Shown here one piece after another: positions 1-10,640 of a stretch of 64,000 nucleotides of DNA. The number at the start of each line of letters is the position of its first letter. The first letter of the stretch is position 1. The stretch is from Megalopta genalis (lineage: Eukaryota; Arthropoda; Insecta; Hymenoptera; Halictidae). Made by a program: the position numbers and the translations under genes. The notes under the pieces were generated by a model. That model did not search any database. It saw only the letters and a list, made by a program, of their open reading frames with translations, and had not been told where the DNA came from. The stretch spans positions 62,001 through 126,000 of the forward strand of contig NW_027476305.1 of NCBI RefSeq assembly GCF_051020955.1, given 5' to 3'.

Positions 1-570
1 TCGCATGGATTTGAAGCTACGCCTTCTACTTGGCATTAATTGGAAGTTAAATCACGTGTTTTGCATGGATATGAAGCTAAACCTTCTACATCGCATTGAT
101 TTGAAGCTAAATCATGTGTTTCGCATGGATTTGAAGCTAAACCTTCTACATCGCATTGATTTGAAGATTAATCGTGTGTTTTGCATGGATTTGAAACTAA
201 CTCGTTCGTTGCGCATGCAGTTAAATCTAAATAACGTATATCACAAGTATTTGAAGCTAAACCATTTGTTTCGCATGGATTTGAAGCTACGCCTTCTACT
301 TGGCATTAATTGGAAGTTAAATCACGTGTTTTGCATGGATTTGAAGCTAAAACTTCTACTTCGCATTGATTTGAAGCGAAATCATGTGTTTCGCAAGGAT
401 TTGAATCTAACTCGTTCGTTTCGCATGCAGTTGTAGCTAAATAATGTATATCACAAGTATTTGTAGCTAAACTATTTGTTTCGCATGGATTTGAAGCTAA
501 GCCTTCTACTTCGCATTGATTTGAAGCTATATCATTTGTTTCGCATGGAATTGAAGCTACCTCGTTTGTT

Positions 571-850
571 CCTCCAGCTTTTGGATCTATATCACTTATA
601 TCGCAAGTATTTGAAGCTAATTCATATGTGTCGCATGGATTTGAAGCTGAACCTTCTACATCGCATTGATTTGAAGCTAAATCTTGTGTTTCGCGTGGAT
701 TTGAAGCTACCTCGTTTGTTCCTCCAGCTTTTGGATCTATATCACTTAAATCGCAAGTATTTGAAGCTAAATCATATGTGTCGCATGGATTTGAAGCTGA
801 ACCTTCTACATCGCATTGATTTGAAGCTAAATCTTGTGTTTCGCGTGGAT
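571..850. repeat. 150-bp (5-monomer) tandem duplication
   Basis: Bases 571-720 and 721-850 carry the same monomer order starting at CCTCCAGCTTTTGG. They share unusual variants, such as TTTTGGATCT in place of TTTTGAAGCT and the TCGCGTGG monomer. The second copy ends where its fifth monomer switches to another version. The same 150-bp doublet appears again at 3,782-4,060, so the doublet itself was copied. Confidence 0.85.
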
Positions 851-895
851 TTGAAGCTAAACCTTCTACATCGCATTGTTTTGTAGATTAATCGT

Positions 896-2410
896 GTGTT
901 TTGCATGGATTTGAAGCTAACTCGTTCGTTGCGCCTGCAGTTAAATCAAAATAACGTATATCACAAGTATTTGAAGCTAAACCATTTGTTTCGCATGAAT
1001 TTGAAGCTACGCCTTCTACTTGGCATTAATTGGAAGTTAAATCACGTGTTTTGCATGGATTTGAAGCTATACCTTCTACATCGCATTGAGTTGAAGCTAA
1101 ATCATGTGTTTCGCATGGATTTGAAGCTAACTCGTTTGTTTCGCATGCAGTTGAAGCTAAATCATGTCTTTCACAAGTATTTGAAGAAGAACCATTTGAA
1201 TAGCATTGATTTCAACCCGAGCCTTCTACTTCGCACTGATTTGCAGCTAAATAATGTGTTTCGCATGGATTTGAAGCTAAACCTTCTACATCCCATGGAT
1301 TTGAAGCTAAATCATGTGTTTGGCATGGATTTGAAGCTAAGCCTACTACTACGCATTGATTTGAAGCTAAATCATTTGTTTCGCATGGAATTCAAGCTAC
1401 CTCGTTTGTTCCTCCAGCTTTTGAAGCTATATCACTTATATCGCAAGTATTTGAAGCTAAATCTTGTGTATCACATGGATTTGAAGCTAAGCCTTCTACA
1501 TCGCATTGATTTGAAGCTAAATCATGTGTATCGCATGGATTTGAAGCTAACTCGTTCGTTGCGCATGCAGTTAAATCTAAATAACGTATATCACAAGTAT
1601 TTGAAGCTAAACCATTTGTTTCGCATGCATTTGAAGCTACGCCTTCTACTTGGCATTAATTGGAAGTTAAATCACGTGTTTTGCATGGATTTGAGGCTAA
1701 AACTTCTGCATCGCATTGATTTGAAGCTAAATCATGTGTTTCGCATGGATTTGAAGCTAACTCGTTCGTTTCGCATGCCGTTGAAGCTAAATCATGTCTT
1801 TCTCAAGTATTTGAAGATGAACCGTTTGAATAGCATTGATTTGAACCCGAGCCTTCTACTTCGCACTGATTTGCAGCTAAATAATGTGTTTCGCATGGAT
1901 TTGAAGCTAAACCTTCTACATCCCATGGATTTGAAGATAAATCATGTGTTTGGCATGGATTTGAAGATAAACCATCTACATCGCATTGATTTGCAGCTGA
2001 ATCATGTGCTTCGCATGGATTTGAAGCTAACCCGTTCGTTTCGCCTGTATTTGAAGCTAGATCACTTATACCGCAACCATTTGAAACTAAAACATGTGTT
2101 TCGCTTGGATTTGAAGCTAAACCTTCTACATCGCATTGAGTTGAAGCTAAATCATGTGTTTCGCATGGATTTGAAGCTAACTCGTTTGTTTCGCATGCAG
2201 TTGAAGCTAAATCATGTCTTTCACAAGTATTTGAAGAAGAACCATTTGAATAGCATTGATTTCAACCCGAGCCTTCTACTTCGCACTGATTTGCAGCTAA
2301 ATAATGTGTTTCGCATGGATTTGAAGCTAAACCTTCTACATCCCATGGATTTGAAGCTAAATCATGTGTTTGGCATGGGTTTTGAAGCTAAGCCTACTAC
2401 TACGCATTGA
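896..2410 (+). other. Longest open frame in the window (504 codons); not called as a gene
   Basis: The translation is a monotonous decapeptide series of the form MDLKLNHVFR / IDLKLNLLHR, basic and leucine-rich, with no recognisable domain, signal peptide or non-repetitive end. It is open because this frame has no stop in most monomer versions; it is lost wherever the TTGTAGCTA version occurs (in-frame TAG). It starts at an internal repeat Met and ends through the one-base insertion near 2,371. The first codon position of this frame (monomer columns 2, 5, 8 and so on) is not more conserved than the third, unlike a constrained protein. I regard it as a by-product of the 30-bp period. A transcript or peptide match would change that view. 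Confidence 0.6.
1081..1967. repeat. Duplicated segment, copy 1 (spacing 1,050 bp)
   Basis: This segment is repeated at 2,131-3,018 with the same monomer order and shared rare variants: CATTGAGTTGAAG, TTTGAAGAAGAACC, ATTTCAACCCGAG, GAATTCAAGCTACC. The offset is 1,050 bp (35 monomers) until 1,320. It becomes 1,051 bp after a one-base insertion in copy 2 near 2,371 (CATGGGTTTTGAAG in place of CATGGATTTGAAG). Confidence 0.9.
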
Positions 2411-3018
2411 TTTGAAGCTAAATCATTTGTTTCGCATGGAATTCAAGCTACCTCGTTTGTTCCTCCAGCTTTTGAAGCTATATCACTTATATCGCAAGTA
2501 TTTGAAGCTAAATCTTGTGTATCACATGGATTTGAAGCTAAGCCTTCTACATCGCATTGATTTGAAGCTAAATCATGTGTATCGCATGGATTTGAAGCTA
2601 ACTCGTTCGTTGCGCATGCAGTTAAATCTAAATAACGTATATCACAAGTATTTGAAGCTAAACCATTTGTTTCGCATGCATTTGAAGCTACGCCTTCTAC
2701 TTGGCATTAATTGGAAGTTAAATCACGTGTTTTGCATGGATTTGAGGCTAAAACTTCTGCATCGCATTGATTTGAAGCTAAATCATGTGTTTCGCATGGA
2801 TTTGAAGCTAACTCGTTCGTTTCGCATGCCGTTGAAGCTAAATCATGTCTTTCTCAAGTATTTGAAGATGAACCGTTTGAATAGCATTGATTTGAACCCG
2901 AGCCTTCTACTTCGCACTGATTTGCAGCTAAATAATGTGTTTCGCATGGATTTGAAGCTAAACCTTCTACATCCCATGGATTTGAAGATAAATCATGTGT
3001 TTGGCATGGATTTGAAGC
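2131..3018. repeat. Duplicated segment, copy 2 (spacing 1,050 bp)
   Basis: This is the second copy of 1,081-1,967. It carries the one-base insertion near 2,371 that ends the long plus-strand open frame running from 896. The copies separate after about 3,018, where this one continues with GGCCTACTAC and the first with ACCATCTACA. Confidence 0.9.
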
Positions 3019-3781
3019 TAGGCCTACTACTTCGCATTGATTTGAATCTAAATCATTTGTTTCGCATGGAATTCAAGCTACCTCGTTTGTTCCTCCAGCT
3101 GTTGAAGCTATATCACTTATATCGCAAGTATTGGAAGCTTAATCATATGTGTCGCATGGATTTGAAGCTGAACCTACTACATCGCATTGATTTGAAGCTA
3201 AATCTTGTGTATCGCATGGATTTGAATCTAAACCTTCTACATCGCATTGATGTGAAGCTAAATCATGTGTTTCGCATGGATTTGAAGCTACCTCGTTCGT
3301 TTCGTCTGCAGTTGAATCTACATCACTTATATCGCAAGTATTTGAAGCTAAACCATTTGTTTCGCATGGATTTGAAGCTAAGCCTTCTACTCCGCATTAA
3401 TTGGAAGCTAAATCACATGTTTTGCATGGATTTGAAGCCAAACCTTCTACATCGCATTGATTTAAAGCTAAATCATGTGTTTCGCTTGGATTTGAAGCTA
3501 ACTCGTTTATTTCGCATGCAGTAGAAGCTAAATCATGTCTTTCACAAGTATTTGAAGATGAACCATTTGAATCGCATTGATTTGAACCCAAGCCTTCTAC
3601 TTCGCACTGATTTGCAGCTAAATAATGTGTTTCGCATGGATTTGAAGCTAAACCTTCTACATCCCATGGATTTGAAGCTAAATCATGTGTTTGGCATGGA
3701 TTTGAAGCTAGGCCTACTACTTCGCATTGATTTGAAGCTAAATCATTTGTTTCGCATGGAATTCAAGCTACCTCGTTTGTT

Positions 3782-4060
3782 CCTCCAGCTTTTGGATCTA
3801 TATCACTTATATCGCAAGTATTTGAAGCTAAATCATATGTGTCGCATGGATTTGAAGCTGAACCTTCTACATCGCATTGATTTGTTGCTAAATCTTGTGT
3901 TTCGCGTGGATTTGAAGCTACCTCGTTTGTTCCTCCAGCTTTTGGATCTATATCACTTATATCGCAAGTATTTGAAGCTAAATCATATGTGTCGTATGGA
4001 TTTGAAGCTAAACCTTCTACATCGCATTGATTTGAAGCTAAATCTTGTGTTTCGCATGGA
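3782..4060. repeat. 150-bp tandem duplication, second occurrence
   Basis: Copies at 3,782-3,931 and 3,932-4,060 match the doublet at 571-850, including the TTTTGGATCT variant. The first copy here carries a private TTTGTTGCTA core near 3,881. The pair at 571 and this pair are about 3.2 kb apart and in a different register by one base, because of the insertion near 2,371. Confidence 0.8.
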
Positions 4061-4559
4061 TTTGAAGCTAACTCGTTTGTTTCGCATGCAGTTGTATCTG
4101 AATAATGTATATCACAAGTATTTGTAGCTAAACCATTTGTTTCGCATGGATTTGAAGCTACGCCTTCTACTTCGCATTGATTTGAAGCTAAATCATTTGT
4201 TTCGCATGGAATTGAAGCTACCTCGTTTGTTCCTCCTGCTTTTGAAGCTATATCGCTTATATCGCATGGATTTGAACCTGAACCAAATACATCGCATTGA
4301 TTTGAAGCTAAATCTTGTGTATCGCATGGATTTGAAATTAAAACTTGCTACATCGCATTGATTTGAAGCTAAATCATGTGTTTCGCATGGATTTTAAGCT
4401 AACTCGTTTGTTCCGCATGCAGTTGAATCTAAATCATGTTTAGCACAAATATTTGAGGCTAAACCATTTCTTTCGCGTGGATTTGAACATAAACTTCTAC
4501 TTCGCATTGAGTTGAAGCTAAGTCATGTGTTTCGCATGGATTTGAAGCTAACTCGTTTG

Positions 4560-4760
4560 TTTCGCATGCAGTTGAAGCTAAAGCATAAGTATCTGAAGCT
4601 AAACAATTTGTTTCGCATGTATTTGAAGCTAAACCACGTGTTTCTCACGAATTTGAACCTAAATCATGTTTTTCGCATGCATTTTTAGCTTACTCATGTT
4701 CTTTGCATGGATTTGTCGCTAACTCGTTTGTGTCGTCGGCATTTGAATCTATATCACTTT
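4560..4760. repeat. Segment with a 21-bp truncated monomer, copy 1
   Basis: At 4,571-4,591 a monomer is only 21 bp long (TTGAAGCTAAAGCATAAGTA then CTGAAG), so the register jumps by nine bases. It is followed by unusual monomers: a CCACGTG unit, a CACGAATTTGAACC unit and a CATTTTTAGCTTACTC unit. The same run recurs at 10,449-10,640, offset about 5,889 bp, including the truncated monomer. Confidence 0.8.
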
Positions 4761-5040
4761 TATCGCAAGTATCTGATGCTAAATCACTCGTATCGCATGG
4801 ATTTGAAGCTAAACCTTCTACATCGCATTGAATTGTAGCTAAATCATGGGTTTCCCTTGGATATGAAGCTAAATCATGTGTTTCGCACAGATGTGAAGCT
4901 AACTCGTTTGTTTTGTCTGCATTTGAAGCTGTTTCATTTATATCGCAAGTATTTGAAGCTTTCTCGTTTGTTTCGCATCCACTTGAAGCTGTATCCCTCA
5001 TATTCGCAAGTATTTGAAGCCAAATCATTCGTTTTGCATG

Positions 5041-5690
5041 GATTTGAATGTAAGCCTTCTACGTCGCATTGATTTGCATCTAAATCATGTGTTTCGCATT
5101 GATTTGAAGCTAAATCGTTTGTTTCGCCTGTATTGAAGCTACATCACTTATATCGCAGTATTTGATTTCAAAATCATTTGCTTCGCACGGATTCGAAACT
5201 AAACCTTCTACTTCGCATTGGATTGAAGCTAAATCATGTGTTTCGCATGTATTTGAAGCTAGCTCGTTTGTTGCGCATGGAGTTGAAGCTAAATCATGTA
5301 TATCACAAGCAGTTGAAGATAAACCATTTGTTTCGCATGGATTTGAATCTAACCCTTCTACGTCGCATTGATTTGCAGCTACATCATTTGTATCGCATGG
5401 ATTTGAAGCTAACTCGTTTGTTTCGCATGCATCTGAAGCTGTATCCCTCATATTCGCAAGTATTTGAAACTAAATCTTTAGTTTCGCATGTATTTGAAGC
5501 TAAGCCTTATACTTCCCATTGATTTGCAGCTACATCATGTATTTCGCATGGATTTGATGCTAACTCGTTCGTTTCGCCTGCAGTTGAATCTATATCACTT
5601 ATATCGCAACTATCTGATGGTAAATCATTTTTTTCGGTTGGATTTGATGCTGAACCTTCTACATAGCTTTGATTTGAAGCTTAATCATGT
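5041..5690. repeat. Duplicated segment, copy 1 (partner at 7,021-7,881)
   Basis: Bases 5,041-5,340 match 7,021-7,320 (offset 1,980), including the irregular run TATTGAAGCT ... CGCAGTATTTGATT, which contains compensating small indels. Bases 5,341-5,690 match 7,532-7,881 (offset 2,191). The partner therefore carries about 211 extra bases (seven monomers plus one base) in the middle, or this copy has lost them. Confidence 0.85.
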
Positions 5691-5839
5691 GTTTCGCATG
5701 GACTTGAAGCTAACTCGTTTGTTTCGCATGCAGTTGTAGCTAAGTAATGTATATCACAAGTATTTGTAGCTAAACCATTTGTTTCGAATGGATTAGAAGC
5801 TAAACCTTCTACATCGCATTGATTTGAAGCTAACTCGTT

Positions 5840-6040
5840 TGTTTCGCATGCAGTTGAAGATAAATCATGTTTATCAAAAGTATCTGATTCTAAACTACTT
5901 GTTTCGCAAGAATATGAAGCTTAACCATGTGCTTCTCATGCATTTGAAGCCTAATCATGAGTCTCGCATGGATTTGAAGATAACTCGTTTGTTCCGCCAG
6001 CATTTAAAGGTATATCACTTATATCGCAAGTATTTGAAGC
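5840..6040. repeat. Segment with TATCAAAAGTATCTGATTC monomer, three dispersed copies
   Basis: A distinctive run (TATCAAAAGTATCTGATTC, CTACTTGTTTCGCAAGAATA, GCTTAACCATGTGCTTCTC) occurs here, at about 8,753-8,950 (offset 2,913) and, more diverged, at about 23,700-23,850. All copies contain GCTTAA, which puts a stop in the minus-strand frame and in one plus frame. Confidence 0.8.
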
Positions 6041-7020
6041 TAAACATTTGATTCGCATGGATTTGAAGCTACGCCATCTACTTCGCACTGATTTGAAGCT
6101 AAATCAAGTGTTTCGCGTGTACTTGAAGTTAAGACTTCTTCTTCGCATTCATTATAAGCTACATCATGTGTTTCGCATGGATTTGAAGCAATCTCGTTTG
6201 TTTTGCCTGCATTAGAAGCTATATCATTTATATCGCAAGTATTTGAAGCTAAATCATTTGTGTCGCATTGCTATGAAGCTAAGCCTTCTACTTCGTATTG
6301 ATTAGAAGCTAAATCATGTGTTTCGCATGGATCTGAAGATAACTCGTTTGTTCCGCCTGCATTTGAAGCTATATCATTTATATCGCAAGTATTTGAAGCT
6401 AAATGATTTTTGTCGCATGGATTTGAAGCTAAACCTTCTACGTTGCATTGATATGCAGCTAGATCCTGTGTTTCGCTTGAATTTGATGCTAACTCACTCG
6501 ATTCGCCTGCATTTGAAGCTATATCATTTATATCACAAGTATCTGAAACTAAATCATTTGTTTCGCATGGATTTGAAGCGAAGACATCTAGTTCGCATTG
6601 ATTTGACGCTAAATCTAGTGTATAGCATGGATTAGAAGCTATCTCGTTTGTTTCGCCTGCATTTGAAGTATATCATTTATATGGCAAGTATTTGAAGCTA
6701 AATGATTTGTGTCGCATGGATTTGAAGCTCAACCTTTTACATCGCATTGATTTGAAGCTAAATCATGTGTATTCGCATGGATTCTGAAGCTAATTCGTTT
6801 GTTTCGTCTCCATTTGAAGCTATATCGCTTACATCGCAAGTGCTTCAAGCTAAACCATTCGTTTCGCATGGATTTGAAGCTAGACCTTCTACATCGCATT
6901 GAATTGAAGCAAAATCATGTGTTTCGCATGGATTTTAAGCTAACTCGTTTATTCCGCATGCAGTTGAAGCTGAATCATGTTTATCACAAATATTTGAGGC
7001 TAAACCATTTGTTTCGCGTG

Positions 7021-7881
7021 GATTTGAAGATAAGCCTTCTACGTCGCATTGATTTGCATCTAAATCATGTGTTTCGCATTGATTTGATGCTAAATCGTTT
7101 GTTTCGCCTGTATTGAAGCTATATCACTTATATCGCAGTATTTGATTCCAAAATCATTTGCTTCGCACGGATTCGAAACTAAACCTTCTACTTCGCATTG
7201 GATTGAAGCTAAATCATGTGTTTCGCATGTATTTGAAGCTAGCTCGTTTGTTTCGCATGGAGTTGAAGCTAAATCATGTATATCACAACTAGTTGAAGGT
7301 AATCCATTTGTTTCGCATGGATTTGAAGCTAAGCCCTCTACTTCGCATTGATTTGAAGCTAAATCATGTGTTTCGCATGGATTTGAAGCTAACTCGTTCG
7401 TTTTTCCAGCTTTTGAACCTACTTCATTTATATCGCAAATATTTGAAGCTAACTCGTTTGTTTCGCATACATTTGAAGCTGTATCCCTTATATTCGCAAG
7501 TATTTGAAGCTAAATCATTCGATTGGCATGGATTTGAATCTAACCCTTCTACGTCGCATTGATTTGCAGCTACATCATTTGTATCGCATGGATTTGAAGC
7601 TAATTCGTTTGTTTCGCATGCATTTGAAGCTGTATCCCTCATATTCGCAAGTATTTGAAACTAAATATTTCGTTTCGCATGTATTTGAAGCTAAGCCTTA
7701 TACTTCCCATTGATTTGCAGCTACATCATGTGTTTCGCATGGATTTGAAGCTAACTCGTTCGTTTCGCCTGCAGTTGAATCTATATCACTTATATCGCAA
7801 CTATCTGATGCTAAATCATTTTTTTCGGTTGGATTTGATGCTGAACCTTCTACATAGCTTTGATTTGAAGCTTAATCATGT
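7021..7881. repeat. Duplicated segment, copy 2, with about 211 extra bases
   Basis: This is the partner of 5,041-5,690. The extra part, about 7,321-7,531, includes a 31-bp TGTATCCCTTATATTCGCAAG-type monomer, which explains why its length is seven monomers plus one base. Right of 7,881 the copies diverge at a GGATTTTGAAG monomer that shifts the register again. Confidence 0.85.
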
Positions 7882-8752
7882 GTATCGCGTGGATTTTGAA
7901 GCTAACTCGTTTGATTAGTCTGCATTTGAAGCTATATCACTTATACCCCAAGTGTTTGAAGCTAAATCATTTGTTTCGCATGGATTTGAAGCTAAACCTT
8001 CTACATCCCATGGATTTGATGCTAAATCATGTGTTTCGCATGGTTTTGATGGTAACTCGTTTGTTTCGCATGCAGTTGTAGCTAACTAATGTATGTCACA
8101 AGTATTTGTAGCTAAACCATCTGTTTCGCATGGATTTAGAGCTAAGCCTTCTACTTCGCATTAATTGGAAGCTAAATCATTTGTTTCGCATGGAATTGAA
8201 GCTACCTCGTTTGTTCCTCCAACTTTTGAAGCTATATCATTTATATCGGAAGTATTTGAAGCTGAATCTTTCGTTTCGCATGAATTTAAAGCTAAGCCTT
8301 CTACTTCGTATTTATTTGAAGCTAAATCATGTGTTTCGCATGGATTTGAAGCTAACTCGTTTGTTTCGCATGGGTTTTGATGCTAAGTCTCCTAGAACGC
8401 ACTGATTTGAAGCTAAATCATGTCTTTCGTATGGATTTTAAGCTAACTCGTTCGTTTCGCATGCAGTTGTAGCTAAATAACGTATATCACAAGTATTTAT
8501 AGCTAAACAATTTGTTTCGCATGGATTTGAAGCTAAACCTTCTACTTCGTATTGATTTGCAGCTAAATCATTTGTTTCGCATGGAATTGAAGCTACCTCG
8601 TTTGTTCCTCCAGCTTTTGAAGCTATATCATTTATATCGGAAGTATTTGAAGCTAAATCATATGTGTCGTATGTATTTGAAGCTGAACCTTCTACATCGC
8701 ATTGATTTGAAGCTAAATCATGTGTTTCGCATGGATTTGAAGCTAACTCGTT

Positions 8753-8950
8753 TGTTTCGCATGCAGTTGAAGATAAATCATGTCTATCAAAAGTATCTGA
8801 TTCTAAACTACTTGTTTCGCAAGAATATGAAGCTTAACCATGTGCTTCTCATGAATTTGAAGCTTAATCATGAGTCTCGCATGGATTTGAAGATAACTCG
8901 TTTGTTCCGCCTGCATTTAAAGCTATATCACTTATATCGCAAGTATTTGA
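8753..8950. repeat. Second copy of the TATCAAAAGTATC segment
   Basis: It matches 5,840-6,040 in monomer order and rare variants, including the CATGAGTCTCGC monomer. It is embedded downstream of a standard higher-order cycle, whereas the first copy follows a different context, so the segment moved as a block within the array. Confidence 0.75.
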
Positions 8951-10448
8951 AGCTAAACAATTTGTTTCGCATGGTTTTGAAGCTAAGCCATCTACTTTGC
9001 ATTGATTGGAAGCTAAATCATGTATTTTGCATGGATTTGAAGCTGAAACATTTGATTCGCATGGATTTGAAGCTAAGCTATCTACTTCGCACTGATTTGA
9101 AGCTAAATCATGTGTTTCGCGTGGACTTGAAGTTAAGACTTCTTCTTCGCATTCATTATATGCTACATCATGTGTTTCGCATGGATTTGTAGCAATCTCG
9201 TTTGTTTTGCCTGCATTAGAAGCTATATCATTTATATCGCAAGTATTTGAAGCTAAATCATTTGAAGCAATCATTTTGCCTGCATTTGAAGTATATCATT
9301 TATATGGCAAGTATTTGAAGCTGAATGATTTGTGTCGCATGGATTTGAAGCTCAACCTTTTACATCGCATTGATTTGAAGCTAAATCATGTGTTTCGCGT
9401 GGACTTGAAGCTAACTCGTTGCTTCCGCATGCATTTGAAGCCGTATCCCTTATATTTGCAAGTATTTGGAGCTAAATCACTCGTATCGCATGGATTTGAA
9501 GCTGAGCCTTCTACTTCGCATTGATTTGAAGCTAAATCATGTGTTGCGTATGGAGTTGATGCTAGCTTGTTTGTTTCGTCTGCATTTGATGCTATATCAC
9601 TAATATCGCAAGTATTTGAAGCTAAATCAATTGTTTCACATGGATTTGAAGCTAGTCCGTCTACTTCGCATTGATTTGATGCTAAATTATTTGTTTCGCA
9701 TGGATTTGGAGCTAACTCGTTTGATTCGTCTGCATTTTAATCTATATCACTTATATCCCAAGTGTTTGAAGCTAAATCATTTGTTTTGCATGGATTTGAA
9801 GCTAACTTGTTTGTTTCCCCTGCATTTGAAGCTATTATATATTACTTATATCGCAAGTTCTTGTGCTAAATCATTTGTTTTGCATGGATTTGAAGCTTAT
9901 CCTTCTACATCGCATTGATTTGCAGCTAAATCATGTGTTTCGCTTGGATTTGATGATAACTCGTTTATTTCCTCTGCATTTGAAGATATATCAATTATAT
10001 CCCAAGTATCTGATGCTAAATCATTTGTTTCGCATGGATTTGAAGCTAAACCTTCTAAATCGCACTGACTTGCAGCTTAATCATGTGTTTAGCATGGATT
10101 TGAAGCTAACTCCTTTGTTTCGCCCTGCATTTGATGCTATTTCATTTACACCGCAAGTATTTGAATCTAAATCAATCGTTTGGCATGGAATTGAAGCTAA
10201 GCCTTCTACTTCGCTTTGATTTGAAGCCGAATCATGTGTTTCGCATGGATTTGAAGCTCACTCGTTTGTTTCGCATGCAGTTGTAGCTAAATAATGTATA
10301 TCACAAGTATTTGTAGCTAAACCATTTGTTTCGCATGGATTTGAAGCTGAACCTTCTACATCGCATTGATTTGAAGCTAAGCCTTCTACTTCGCATTGTT
10401 TTGAATCTAAATCATGTGTATCGTTTGGATTTGAAGTTAACTTGTTTG

Positions 10449-10640
10449 TTTCGCATGCTGTTGAAGCTAAAGCATAAGTTTCTGAAGCTAAATAATTTGT
10501 TTCGCATGTATTTGATGATAAACCACGTGTTTCCCATGAATTTGAACCTAAATCATGTTTTTCGCATGCATTTTTAGTTTACTCATGTCCTCTGCATTGA
10601 TTTGACTAACTCGTCTGTGTCGCCGGCATTTGAAGCTATT
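10449..10640. repeat. Segment with a 21-bp truncated monomer, copy 2
   Basis: The truncated monomer lies at 10,460-10,480 and is followed by the same rare monomers as at 4,592-4,760. Differences such as CCCATGAATT against CTCACGAATT show independent divergence after copying. Confidence 0.8.

Noticed and set aside
896..2410. Plus-strand MDLKLNHVFR open frames (up to 504 codons) as real genes
   Set aside because: They consist only of the repeat, start and stop inside it, are cut by inherited indels and TAG monomers, and their codon-position pattern is not protein-like. The same peptide appears at dozens of places in all three plus registers.
4690..5028. Minus-strand frames beginning MRDTASNAC or MIWLQILANMRDTASS as gene starts
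   Set aside because: The Met arises from the 31-bp TGTATCCCTCATATTCGC monomer, which recurs in the array and shifts the frame. There is no upstream non-repeat context.
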